64,000 bases of DNA from Aedes albopictus (taxonomy: Eukaryota > Arthropoda > Insecta > Diptera > Culicidae): contig NC_085137.1 of assembly GCF_035046485.1 (NCBI RefSeq), forward strand, positions 316,397,164 through 316,461,163, given 5' to 3'. The notes under the pieces are model-generated. The model was not told the origin of the DNA and did not search any database. It saw only the letters and a program-made list of their open reading frames with translations. Both the position numbers and the translations under genes were made by a program. Every line of letters starts with the position of its first letter. The stretch's first letter is position 1. Positions 10,232 through 20,384 of the stretch are shown one piece after another.

Positions 10232-11283
10232 CCGTCAGTGGGGGTGTCATTGGGCCAAAATTGTATAGTACATCTCTTTGTAGGTCGTTACAACCATATT
10301 TTAGCTCTAAAACAATGTTGTATTCGGTAGACACGTTCATTTTTATACTGTTTAGGATTTTTTAAAGTAAAAATGCTTTAACTTTAATTTTGACAATGAT
10401 ATAGCTTTAATGAAATTGGCCCAATTCCACCCCTTCTAGGGGGTGACATTGGGCCAAACACTAAAACTCAAGCAAAACAGTTCAATGTGAGATAATATCG
10501 CTTGAAAATCGAAACTATCAAATATATAGATACTTGCCCACAACCTATCAGTGTCTAGTCACTTCAAAATAACATCACAGACAAACAAACGCGACAATTT
10601 TACCACATTCATTGTAAACGATCAACGTTCCTACACAATATATCCACTATCCTATAAATATAACTCCAACTAACATTCTCAAAAGACGAAAGTAATATTT
10701 CTTTATCATCTGCCTAGCAACTGATATGCGTGAAATTTAATTTTGCATGAATCTAACATTTATTTCCAAAATTTTAAACCGTATTCTGCATAAAATAATG
10801 TGAATACTCTCAGTCGTTTTAATTCACATTTGTAAGGTTCTCGTACTGATTGCATTGCTTTTATATGGCCCAAAGTCACCCCAAAATGAAGTATTTGTAC
10901 TACAGCTTGAGTAAATAAGTTTTTCATGCAAAATAGTATACAAAACCAAGAAAACTCATTATACTTTTCAAAACAACTACCCAACACACCGAGAAAACAG
11001 TAATGCATTACATGTTCGGTTTTCAGCTGTTTTCTGCTGGGCATTTTAAAACAACGATACTGTACAGTACGCCAAACCATACAATTCACATCAAGTTTTC
11101 TTAATAGAAAATTGACTAAATGTGATTTTTTTCTACATCGGATGGTCAACGCAAGTTATACTTACCGTATACCATCCACTTTTTTATAATCACTTTGATG
11201 AATGTTAGTATTTTGAGCGAAACATCTTTCTTGATTTTTGGCCCAAAGTCACCCCCCAGGCCCAATGTCACCCCGACTGGCGG
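10232..11283. mobile_element. TA-flanked MITE with GGGGGTGTCATTGGGCC ends
   Basis: Left end CCGTCAGTGGGGGTGTCATT and right end, read on the opposite strand, CCGCCAGTCGGGGTGACATT. TA precedes the left end and TT (a mutated TA) follows the right. Internal partial copies of GGGGTGACATTGGGCC occur at about 10440 and 11250. The ends resemble those at 44172-44761, so the two probably used the same transposase source. No transposase coding. Confidence 0.75.
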
Positions 11284-11676
11284 TTTTCAAAAACTGGACG
11301 CCAAAACCTGAGACAAAAGAACAATTTTAACCGAAGTTGCGGGAAAGATGGATTTTTGAGAATATTCGCATAAAAACCAATGAAGGAAATACTATAGTAG
11401 CTTTTGAGAAACATTAAAAAAACCAACGTTTTTCGAAAATTTCAAGATTTTCTTCCTGGGACTTCCCCAAAATTTTCTTAAGAAAGTCAGTCAGAAAGGC
11501 CTCCATTAATTTCTCCAGCTATCCCTACATAGATTCTTCAGGGCATTTTTTTTAGGGAAGATTCCCAAGGAAGTTTTCGCTTGTCGTATTGATTGATTTG
11601 TCTTTATTAAAGAGACTTTCAGCCCTTGGCTGGTTCGTCTCTATATACGCTAGTCGTAAGCCACCGAACTTGGGTA
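11284..11676. other. Short gap with SINE tail remnant
   Basis: Position 11597-11640 resembles the reverse complement of the 3' part of the SINEs at 41.5, 43.9 and 53.0 kb (ATTAAAGAGACTTTCAGCCC). The rest is AT-rich and unassigned. Confidence 0.4.
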
Positions 11677-11890
11677 CCGTAAAACGAAGCAACTTTAACA
11701 GTTTTCCAGCCAATTCTCTCAATATTTTTTCCGCGGAATATGTTTTTCCTTAGTTTTGTATTTTTGAAACTAGTACTGAAGTCTCAGTTATCAATTGCAA
11801 TTGAAAGATCAGACAATTTCAATTGTTTAACAGTTTAAAACTACACAAAATAACAAAGGCATTGCATACTTTTAGGCGTTTATTGGTGTA

Positions 11891-12800
11891 GAGTAAAGTG
11901 GGGCAAAAGTTCGAGTGGGGCAAGAGTTTCTTTTGAAGTTTTTAAGCTCAATTCAAATTATTTCTTTCGGGTGTCAAGGTTGTTCGAAGCCTTTTTGAAA
12001 AAGAGTCTTTCACTCCAAAAATTATGAAAATTGATCAATATTTCGAAAAGTTATGACTAAATGTTGGTTTTTGATCAAAAAATTGTAATATGCGAAGGTC
12101 CTTCCAACGCATGGAATGGATATGTAATGAAATAGAATTCGATATTTTATTTTGGGGCGTAACTAGGTATATTTTGAAGATGCTTTAGCATGTATAACTT
12201 TTTGCAAAAAAGATTTGGAAATCATATTTAACACATAGTGGGGCAAAAGTTCGAATTGTGGGGCAAAAGTTCGAGTCATGTGGCAACTTCAGGTAAAAAC
12301 CTAAAATTGGGTAAAATGTACATATTATCTCTAAAAATAATGGAATTAGTGAGAAAATGCGATCAAAGTTGAAAAAATTTGTTGTTTTATCTGAATTTGG
12401 CGGAAAGCTACTAATTTTTGGTGTAGTAAATTTAACCCTGATTTGGGTAAAATCCAGATCAAACTTTAAAGTGTATTCCAGTTCCAACATCAAATATTAA
12501 TTGGTTTCAAGTATTTCTATTACCAAAGTGTCAACATAGTGTGCTACAATTAGCGAAATTCCACAAACACTAGATTCGAACTTTTGCCCCAGTGGTGGGG
12601 CAAGAGTACGAATAAAACGCACACATACAAAAGGTGTTGTAACTCAAAATTGAAAAGACATTAGGCGTAACTCTATTCAGCAAAATTTTAGCTTATTGAT
12701 GGTAGAATCACCACACGGTATTCATTTATTTTTATCTGCTTCAATTTTTTGAGAAAAATTGATTTTTCAACTAAGGTCGAACTTTTGCCCCACCTTACTC
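11891..12800. mobile_element. TA-flanked MITE with GTGGGGCAAAAGTTCGA repeats
   Basis: Inverted ends GAGTAAAGTGGGGCAAAAGT and, on the other strand, GAGTAAGGTGGGGCAAAAGT, flanked by TA on both sides (11889-11890, 12801-12802). The unit GTGGGGCAAAAGTTCGA recurs inside at about 12238, 12258 and (inverted) 12580, so subterminal repeats occur. It lies within the larger TA element. Confidence 0.8.
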
Positions 12801-13009
12801 TATGGAGATTTCTGTCCCAATTTACAGAGTTGACTCCAATTCGTAAAAATACGCTTCATTAAGAGATTCGAAGCAAGATTTAGAATCTAAAAGATTGTTG
12901 TACAGCAGATTGTTTGACAATTTTTATTTTTCTTGCCCAAAAAGTTTTATTTAAGCTTGATTGTAATAAAAATACCTCTGAAATGGGCTTTCATATGTAA
13001 TGTATTGAT

Positions 13010-13745
13010 TAGGGTGGCCCACAATTATATGAAAAACAAAAAGTCTTACCTTCTGAAGCAGTTGTTTTGGACTCCCAGAAGCTACGTTCAAAATTTGAGC
13101 AATTTCGTATAAGCCTAAGGGGCGCTCAACAAGCTTGAAATTTGTATGGGAAAACTTGGCCAAATTTATACAGTATGCAGTAAGTTACCGATGTTTACCG
13201 CTATGTGGCGCTATGCGCGTTCAAATTATAAACCCTTTGATATTTTGTAGGTGACTATATGCCAAACAACTTTGTCAAAGACCGCAAAGTGATCCGACGT
13301 TTGTTAAAAAAGTTATACCCTAGGCAAAGTGAGGCGAAGCATTGGGATTCTATTATTGATATTATTCCTTTGCATGTGCTGGAAAAACAAAAATAATGTT
13401 TCGCCTCACTTTACCTAGGGTATAACTTTGTTAGCAGGCATCGGATCACTTTACGGTCTTCGACAAAGTTGTTTGGCATATAGTCAGCTACAAATATACC
13501 AAAGGGTTCATTAATTGAACGTGCACAGCGCAACCTAGCGGCAAAAATCGAAAACTTATGATTTCTGCATACATTTGACCAAGTTTTACCATACAAACTT
13601 CAAGCTCTTTGAGTGCCCTTTTAGACTTAATCGATTTCGCTTAAATTTTGAACGTAGCTTCTGGGAGTCAAAAACAACTGATTTAGGAGGATAGACTTGG
13701 CATTTTTCGAATTTTTTGTTTTTCATATAAGTATGGGCCACCTTA
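13010..13745. mobile_element. Foldback hAT/P-type MITE with 8-bp target duplication
   Basis: Ends TAGGGTGGCCCA and, inverted, TAAGGTGGCCCA, flanked by an exact 8-bp direct repeat GTATTGAT (13002-13009 and 13746-13753). The two arms, roughly 335 bp each, are homologous over their whole length around a loop of about 55 bp, so the element is one long hairpin. An 8-bp duplication fits hAT or P superfamilies. Open frames in the arms mirror each other and are not genes. Confidence 0.85.
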
Positions 13746-13868
13746 GTATTGATCCACGTTAATCTTTTTCTTAACCGGTTAAAGAATTAGGGTTATAATA
13801 TAATATATACATTGTATGCCGTACTATCAACGTTACCCTCATTATCAAAGTTACCCCGTTTTACGGTA

Positions 13869-14708
13869 TGCAAAATGCAATACATATTTACAACCTGCAT
13901 AAGGTATCATTAATTCTAGCATAAGAAGTAAAATATAACACTTCATGTGTATTTCATTCGACTTGGCATAGGTATCGTTGCATGTTATGAAAAAAGCAGT
14001 AATTTCCGGTAGTTGTTAAATTGGTTGAACATAAAATAATATAGAATTAAATTACCCTGAAAATTTGGGTGCGCAAAATACGATGAGGAGTACTTGAGTT
14101 ATATTGTTGATTTTGTTAAGTTTTATCTATGTATGATAGTCTCATGTTGTTGTATGGGATAATTATGCAACAAATGGTACCAAAAAGCATTGATCTCAAA
14201 TAGCTAACATAGTTGACCCACCCTAGTACCGACAGAAAACTCAATAACGAACCTAAAAGCTCTTTTTACTTATCCCTTTCATTGCGACTAAGGTATGAAG
14301 GCTTCCAAACAAGAAAAAAAAAACACCAAGTAGAAAAACATTCACATAAATTTGATCTCACTTTTTTTCCGTCGCTAAATAGTTTTCGCGAAAAACACAC
14401 ACACTCAAACACGTCACCCCGTTGGCACTAGAACAACTTGCGATTTCATTCCGCCACATCGTCGAGAAAATCGCCCGGAAAACCACTCAGCTCCGATGGA
14501 GCTTCACTTTTCCTCGTTTTCTCATCATTCTCATCACACAGTAGTGTTTGGCGATGACGAAAACAGGAGGCTTTCCCAAACTAATTAAGCCGAATCATTC
14601 CCCGAAAGTGGCCTATCTCAACATCATCTCTATGGCGTCACTTTTGGGGGCAGCTCGTCGCGTACCGCAGCAGGATGTTTGGGGTGTCGTCTCCAATACC
14701 CGATTAAC
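13869..14708. other. No gene seen
   Basis: AT-rich until about 14400, then a GC-richer stretch to 14708 with no visible repeat. Small open frames here are unrecognised. Confidence 0.45.
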
Positions 14709-14773
14709 CGACTGGTTTCGCGCGCTCCACTAGGCCGCTGCGTAGCTGATCGATTTCCTGGTTGGTCGAGTTT
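14709..14773 (-). CDS. Possible internal exon
   Basis: On the minus strand a pyrimidine tract and CTCTTTGCAG acceptor are followed by 65 bases that, in one frame, read NSTNQEIDQLRSGLVERAKPV, ending before a plausible donor CGAAACCAGTCG|GTTAAT. Without splicing that frame stops one codon later. The GC-rich, repeat-free setting and the good acceptor favour a real exon. The donor is only moderate, and another frame stays open longer, so the call is weak. It lies upstream, on the same strand, of the exon at 7162-7462, but the frame does not join it simply. Confidence 0.3.
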
Positions 14774-14775
14774 CT

Positions 14776-15206
14776 GCAAAGAGGCAAGAAGAGAAAAAAA
14801 GGGAAATGAGTATGTTTTGGTAATTTAGCAGACGGAAAAAAGAGCGTAGAAAGCATAAAATGGGAAGAGTGTGGTAAGTGGAATTTGCGAGTTTATTTGG
14901 ATAAGATGGAGGGGCGGCGGCGCCCACCACAGAAACCAATTTGGCAAAACGAAACGTTTGCCGTAATTAGAAGATAAGGCAGCGTTGTGAAACGAGAAGT
15001 TATCTGTTATCATCATGCGAGTTTGTTTTCGGTTTTTCACGTGCACATTGCTGACAATGTCAATATTAAATTACGTCAATAGAATGCTATCCAGTGGAAC
15101 AGCGGACACCGTACAACAAATATTAATAAACATAATGTGATTTTATATAGGTATTTCTGATAAAAAAAAAACGGATCTAAGTTTTATTATAGGTGGAACT
15201 GTGCAA
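14776..15206. other. No gene seen
   Basis: Purine-rich just above the candidate exon, otherwise AT-rich. No repeat element recognised. Confidence 0.4.
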
Positions 15207-15565
15207 CTACACCCGATTCTTTTTTGCACGGGTCGTTTTTTACTATAACTCAGTCAATTTTGAACCTATTTATTTGATTTTTTGTACACAGGGGTGATAC
15301 ACAAATTACGTCATGGAAAATTTTTTCCAGGAAAAATCGACCATTTTCAACCCCCCTTCCCCCTATGTCACACTTTTTGTATGAGACCTCAAAAATTTTT
15401 GTATGAGTCATCACGTTATGCAAAACCCCCCTCTCCCCTAAAAGCGTGACGTAATTTGTGCATGATTCCACAGATAATACCGATCGTACCTACATGTGCA
15501 TAAAATTTCATGACGATTCAAAACTGACTGAGTTATAGCAAAAATCAGACCCGTGCAAAAATTAA
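15207..15565. mobile_element. Hairpin element with TTTTTGCACGGGTC ends, split by a second MITE
   Basis: Left arm TTTTTGCACGGGTCG followed by ACTATAACTCAGTCA; right arm TGACTGAGTTATAGCAAAAA followed by GACCCGTGCAAAAA. The arms are separated by the ACAAATTACGT MITE at 15292-15469. A stray copy of the GACCCGTGCAAAAG end occurs at about 17290. Confidence 0.65.
15292..15469. mobile_element. Short MITE, ACAAATTACGT type
   Basis: Inverted ends GTGATACACAAATTACGTCA and GACGTAATTTGTGCATGATT, possibly flanked by a 4-bp ACAG repeat (15288-15291, 15470-15473). It is inserted inside the hairpin element at 15207-15565 and is related to the copy at 35749-35912. Confidence 0.65.
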
Positions 15566-15607
15566 TTGAGCGAGTAATGCGCTTAAGCCCAGTATATAGT
15601 ATAAATG

Positions 15608-15848
15608 CACACAGTTAGAAAAAATCACCGACTTCGGTAATGTTTTACCGAAATCTCAACCGTTAAGTTTGTTTTACAGGAAACAATCGGTAAAGGTAGC
15701 AACTTTTACCGAAGTTCGTTAGAGATTGGCAGATAAACGGTAACATTTAACCGAAATTTGTTTTTTTTTACTTTATTTCGTTAAAAATCCATTACCGAAC
15801 GATTGAGCGGTTGAGATATCCATAAAAATTACCGAACGCGATTAGCTG
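15608..15848. mobile_element. MITE with CACACAG ends and TTACCGAA-type repeats
   Basis: Left end CACACAGTTAGAAAAAATC; right end inverted CACACAGCTAATCGCG. The interior repeats CGGTAA/TTACCG words many times. It separates ATAAATG from TGATGTAAA, which are contiguous in the other arm of the surrounding foldback, so it came later. A similar TTACCGAGATCTCGGTAA-rich stretch is at 34540-34730. Confidence 0.6.
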
Positions 15849-16129
15849 TGTGATGTAAATTTGTTGGGAGTGACTTTGCTAAGAAAGTTAATGTCACTCC
15901 GTCGATGGGACATAGGAATTTAGCCTTGGCTCGAAAGTGGGGCAGTTCAGACTTAAAACATGTTAAAAATTCATAGCTCCTATATGTTCATTACAATCCT
16001 TGGTGCAAAACTTAAGTTGTGTCAAATATTCAGCCATTTCGGTGATGATTTAATGGTGGCCCAAAAGCAAAATAGGTTTATATGGGAATTACTACACGCT
16101 TAGACCACTCAACACCTAGATTGTGTAAG

Positions 16130-16391
16130 ACCTACTCATAAGTGCATAATTTTCAGACTACATCAAAAATGTGTAACAGTAACACATTCACAAAAACAGC
16201 TCGTACACTCTTCTAGATGCGAAATGTCAATATTTTTTAGTTTACCAAGGTCACTAGTAAACCTAGCTAGATTGCCGTACAATTTTTTTTTTGCGAATTT
16301 CACGATTTTGTGGACGCAGGAGCTGATTTTGTGAATATGCAAGGTTACACATTTTTGGTGTAGTCTGAAAATTATGCACTTTAGTGCTGAT
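16130..16391. mobile_element. Small MITE nested in foldback
   Basis: Inverted arms AAGTGCATAATTTTCAGACT (from 16140) and AGTCTGAAAATTATGCACTT (to 16381) continue inward with ACATCAAAAATGTGTAAC and its complement. Short AT-rich core, no coding. Confidence 0.65.
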
Positions 16392-17062
16392 CGGTTTTAG
16401 GGATGAAGTCATTCAAACAAAGCCAAATTGAATTCTTCAGATCTCAATGATGAATGTTGCCGAAGACCGGAACTCATTCCGATAATCGGGTAAAAAGATA
16501 TTGAACAAATTCTCACTTGCATGCGCATCTTTATACTCGATGTCCTGCAAGGTGTGCAAGAAGGTAACACGCATACCATGATTGCGTGTCGATCGAGCTG
16601 TGGTCTTCTGTTCAAGTATGCATGGATGAATATTGATTCATAATAACTTCTGTCTCGTGAGTCGAAACGAGTTGCGGTCTTCGGTAACATTCATGATTCA
16701 GATCGGAAGAATTTAATTTGACTTTGATTTTATATGATGATGTCTACAGCGAGGAGAACCTTTTTTGAAAGTTTTCCATAGTAATTCCCATATAAACCTA
16801 TTTTGTTTTTGGGCCACCATTAAATGACCACAGAAATAGCTGAAAATTTGACACAACTCTAGTTTTGCACCAAGGGTTGTAATGAACACATGGGAGCTAT
16901 GAATTTTCAACATGTTTAAAGTTTGAACTGCCCTACTTTCGAGCCTAGGCTAAATTCCTATGTCCCATCCCAGGAGGAAGACCATCGACGGAGTGACATT
17001 AACTTTCTTAGCAAAGTCACTCCCAACAATTTTACATCACATTTATACTATATACTAGACTG

Positions 17063-17516
17063 AGTGGTTGGTACGAGATGTCCCCGTTCTGTAGCTTTAT
17101 TGTGGTATCAATATTCACAGCAAAACACTGCACAGTAAGCCTGGCCGTTTCAATTCATGTATTACATCCCCGATGTACTGCAAGCATTGATAATGACACT
17201 AAAAATGATAGAAGTAGTCGATTCTATCATTTTCCAGGATTATTTCAATGAATGGCAGTGTATGTGTAGACTAGACTAGACTGAAAACAAGACCCGTGCA
17301 AAAGAAGAATCGGGTGAATATTCACACATAATTCATGCAAATGACTTTACTTCCTCGCAATAAATTTGAGCATATACAATTGACTTTTACATAAAATCAT
17401 CAGCTTATTAATTATTTAGTAGATAAAGATTTTAATCCTTGGAAAATTACTCTAGGTGATCTACTCTCAAGCTCAATCACGGTACAAACAAAAATATGTG
17501 TCCAGAAACATAGCTA
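17063..17516. other. No gene seen
   Basis: AT-rich DNA with a small hairpin AATGATAGAAGTAGTCGATT/CTATCATT near 17200 and an orphan MITE end near 17290. Confidence 0.4.
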
Positions 17517-17812
17517 CTTCTTCTTCTTCTTCTTTTTTTTTCTTCTTCTACTTCTTGGTATAACACCCCAACTGGAACAAAGCCTGCTTCTCAGCATGAA
17601 CACTTCCAACAGTTATTAGCTGCGAGCTTTCTCTAGCAATGACCATTTTACGTAAGTATATCGTGTGGCGGGCACGAAGATACTCTACGCCCAAGATAAC
17701 CAAGAAAATTTCCTATGCGAAAACTTCTTTGGCCGAAAGGGAACTTTCAGCATGGTCATGCTGAATACCTGTGCACTTACTGCATCGGCTATATGGGTTC
17801 GGCCATATATGA
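17517..17812 (-). mobile_element. Feilai-type SINE, decayed
   Basis: On the minus strand the head remnant (CATATAGCCGATGCAGTAAG) is followed by the same body as at 23.6 and 45.6 kb, ending in a (GAA)n tail at 17517-17552. The B-box segment has been deleted, so it is inactive. Confidence 0.75.
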
Positions 17813-18774
17813 TCATGTTTAATTACCTTTTTCGCCATTATCTGAAGCATACAATTATTGTATTATGATCAACAAAACCTTTAGGTTTAATTACTTTTTA
17901 AAAAGTATTATATAAATATATCACCACCTTGATATCAAAACCTAACATTTCATTCATTCCACATTTCCCATTCATGACATCCGCAATCGGGGCCAAGGAG
18001 CACACGACGCTACCCAAATTTACGCTGGCAGCTGCTGCAAAGCCGTGCCAACTACTACAACTAGGTGTAGCTGCTCCACAACCTGCTTTCCAACTGTCCT
18101 TGAAATAAATCCAGCTCCGTAACCAACTACCAACAGCAAGCGTAAAAAAACGCCGAACTAGTTTCTTTCTCACTCAATGCTTTTTACAGTCGACTCAAAT
18201 CTAATCGAATCGAAAGCCTACATTTCGAAAAAAGGCCAAAAATCGATTTTAATAATAACAATGAAGAATTAGCACTTCAGAAAATTTGCAATTTGCTGCA
18301 CTGACAACAACACACGGCCGAGAGGAATCGACGTCCGATCGTAAAAAAAGCCCATTTCAATCCACTGCTGCAGCATTGGCAAACGTTGAGTATCTGCCGG
18401 CCGCCTGTCTGGGTGTGGCGTGCGGGGAGAAGGGTATAGGCAAAATTTTCGGTGTACATGACCTCAATTGAACCTATAGTCCTACACGGCACGAGTCGAG
18501 AGTTCACGCGCGCTTCATCACACACAGACGATTCGGAAGGTCAGCAAGCTGCTGTCGGCGGACAGTGGTTGCCAAATGGCGGCCCACGGTGCGCGATCTA
18601 GATTCGAAATTTTGCTTTAATTTCAGGATTTTGAAGATGCAAATATGTCATTCTTAACTCTCGAAAAATAACATAAAAACATTTATTTGCTCAACATCAC
18701 ATTCAAGATAAGACATAACCAACAATAGTAGGTACGCCACAATATTCGGTTTGTGGCTGTCGCTCGCCCAATGC
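17813..18774. other. No gene seen
   Basis: Non-repetitive stretch, GC-richer at 17970-18150 and 18280-18580. A piece near 18432 (TATAGGCAAAATTTTC) resembles the mariner-like end at 9 kb. Open frames are short and unrecognised; host regulatory or untranslated DNA is possible. Confidence 0.4.
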
Positions 18775-19345
18775 TCGCTAAGTCACGCTCCACCTGGTCC
18801 GCCCATCATGCTCTCTATGCCCCACGCCTTCTTGTGCCAACCGGATGAGTTGCGAACTCCAACTTTGTAGGGTTATTGTCCGGCATTCGTGCAACATACC
18901 CTGCCCACCATATCCTTCCGGCTTTGGCCACCTTCTTGATGCTGCTTAGCCAACCATTGATCGAATAAGATGTTAAAGTGGAGGCGATATGCGTGCATTT
19001 CACATGCGCCTAAATGGAGGCATGCACGCATATGACCTCCACTTTATCATCTTATGCAACATCTTATACGATTACTGGTTGTCTGGGTGGGTTCGCCATG
19101 AAGTGCAGCGAGCTCGTGGTTCATCTTTGTCCGCCACACATAATTCTCATGCACACCGCCGAAGATCGTCCTTAACACGGGTATCTTAACAACTTCGAGG
19201 GCTTGCAGGTCCTTCTGGAGCATGGTCCATGTCTCGTGTCTGTAGAGGACCACCGGCTTTATTAGCGTTTTGTAAATGGTACACTTGGTGCTTGAATGAA
19301 TCTTTTTAGACCGCAGCTTCTTCTGGAGCCCGTAGTAGGCCCCCC
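18775..19345 (-). mobile_element. LINE 3' fragment (endonuclease-RT type)
   Basis: Minus-strand reading gives the end of an RT ORF: KPVVLYRHETWTMLQKDLQA, then VWRTKMNHELAALHGE, and, after a break, WWAGYVARMPDNNPTKLEFA and THPVGTRRRGA. These match the C-terminal pattern at 47.87-48.29 kb (VVLYGHETWTL...MSDSNPTKMVLESHPTGTRRRRA). A hairpin at 18965-19056 interrupts it. The 3' end of a jockey/CR1-type LINE abuts it at about 19348. Confidence 0.75.
18965..19056. repeat. Inverted repeat inside LINE fragment
   Basis: Arms AAAGTGGAGGCGATATGCGT and ACGCATATGACCTCCACTTT pair over about 32 bases around a loop of about 22. This could be a tiny MITE or a local inverted duplication. Confidence 0.65.
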
Positions 19346-20177
19346 TATAAAATATTTATTTATTTATTTATTTCGTCAACCGACGTAGACTACTACATTT
19401 ACATATACATATTTTTTGTTTCTTAATGCTATAGTTTAGTCTAAGAAATACATAAAAAATATTAAAAAATTAAATTAGGATAGGTAGTGTATTTATAATG
19501 TTTTTAGGTGTTGGGACTTCGAAGACTGTAAAAGTATTTTCTAAGGTTATGCCGAGACATTGTAAAGTCAATGTTTTCGCAGTGTTGATTATAAATGTCC
19601 ATCATTCGATTAAGAGGCCCAAATTTGGCGTAGTTTGTTCTACGGTGGTTTGTTATGAATATGTTTCGATTTCGTAGTTGCCGAGAAGGTATGTAAAAAT
19701 TTAATGAGGATAAGATTTTTGTTGAATCAATACGTTGTGAAACGATATCGTTAACAAAAGAAACCATTGCAATTTCACGCCGCTCTTTCAATGTTTGTAT
19801 GTCGATAAGCTTGCAGCGTGCTTCATATGATGGAAGTGGAAATGAAGTCCAACCTAATTTACGAAGAGCATATAACAGAAATTGCTTTTGTACTGATTCT
19901 AATCTTTCTTCGTGCGTGATTGAAAAAGGAGACCATACAATGCTGCAATATTCCAATATTGATCTTACATATGCAATATACAGAGTTTTGATTGTGTATG
20001 GGTCATTAAAGTTATAGCAGAAACGCTTAATAAACCCTAGCATGTTATTAGCCCTGTGAATTATTGTGTTGTAGTGGTCTACGAAAGTAAGCTTAGAGTC
20101 TAAGATTACTCCTAAGTCTCTTACTCTTTCACATTTTTCCACATTTTGATTTCCTAATGAAACTGAAATGTTTGGTG

Positions 20178-20384
20178 TTGTTCTTTTTCTACTAAATGAT
20201 ATTAAGTTGCATTTTTTTACATTTAATTCTAAAAGGCTTTTTTTGCACCATACGTAGAATATGTGAATTTCATTGTGGAATACATTGATGTCTTCTTCAT
20301 TTCGTATTTCCAGAAAGAGCTTCATGTCATCGGCATAAATTAGAACTTTTAGTTTGTTTAAAATGAAGGAAATGTCGTTTACAT
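20178..20384 (-). repeat. 207-bp target-site duplication, copy 1
   Basis: This segment of the jockey/CR1-type LINE (MKLFLEIRNEED... to SFSRKRT) is repeated at 21454-21660 with the same length and only about two visible mismatches. The LOA-like insert lies exactly between the two copies. Confidence 0.85.

Larger units (their letters stand above)
11677..13866. mobile_element. TA-flanked element with CCGTAAAACG ends, carrying two nested MITEs
   Basis: Left end CCGTAAAACGAAGCAACTTT and right end, read on the opposite strand, CCGTAAAACGGGGTAACTTT, each bounded by TA (11675-11676 and 13867-13868). About 530 bp belong to this element; the rest is two later insertions (11891-12800 and 13010-13745). 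No open frame resembles a transposase. Confidence 0.7.
15591..17056. mobile_element. Large foldback element carrying two nested MITEs
   Basis: Outer ends AGTATATAGTATAAAT and ATTTATACTATATACT are exact inverted repeats. The arms at 15848-16093 and 16769-17040 are homologous in inverse orientation, both containing TTGGGAGTGACTTTGCTAAG. A MITE sits in the left outer arm (about 15608-15848) and another near the loop (about 16130-16391). The remaining centre (16433-16725) also folds, with matching CTTCAGATC...TGCCGAAGACC arms. No protein coding. Confidence 0.7.

Noticed and set aside
13411..13596. Open frame of 61 codons, minus strand
   Set aside because: It lies in one arm of the hAT/P-type foldback, and the other arm gives a mirror sequence; no protein features.
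18965..19056. Hairpin considered as a microRNA precursor
   Set aside because: Stem and loop size could fit, but it lies inside a decayed LINE and nothing shows processing or conservation.
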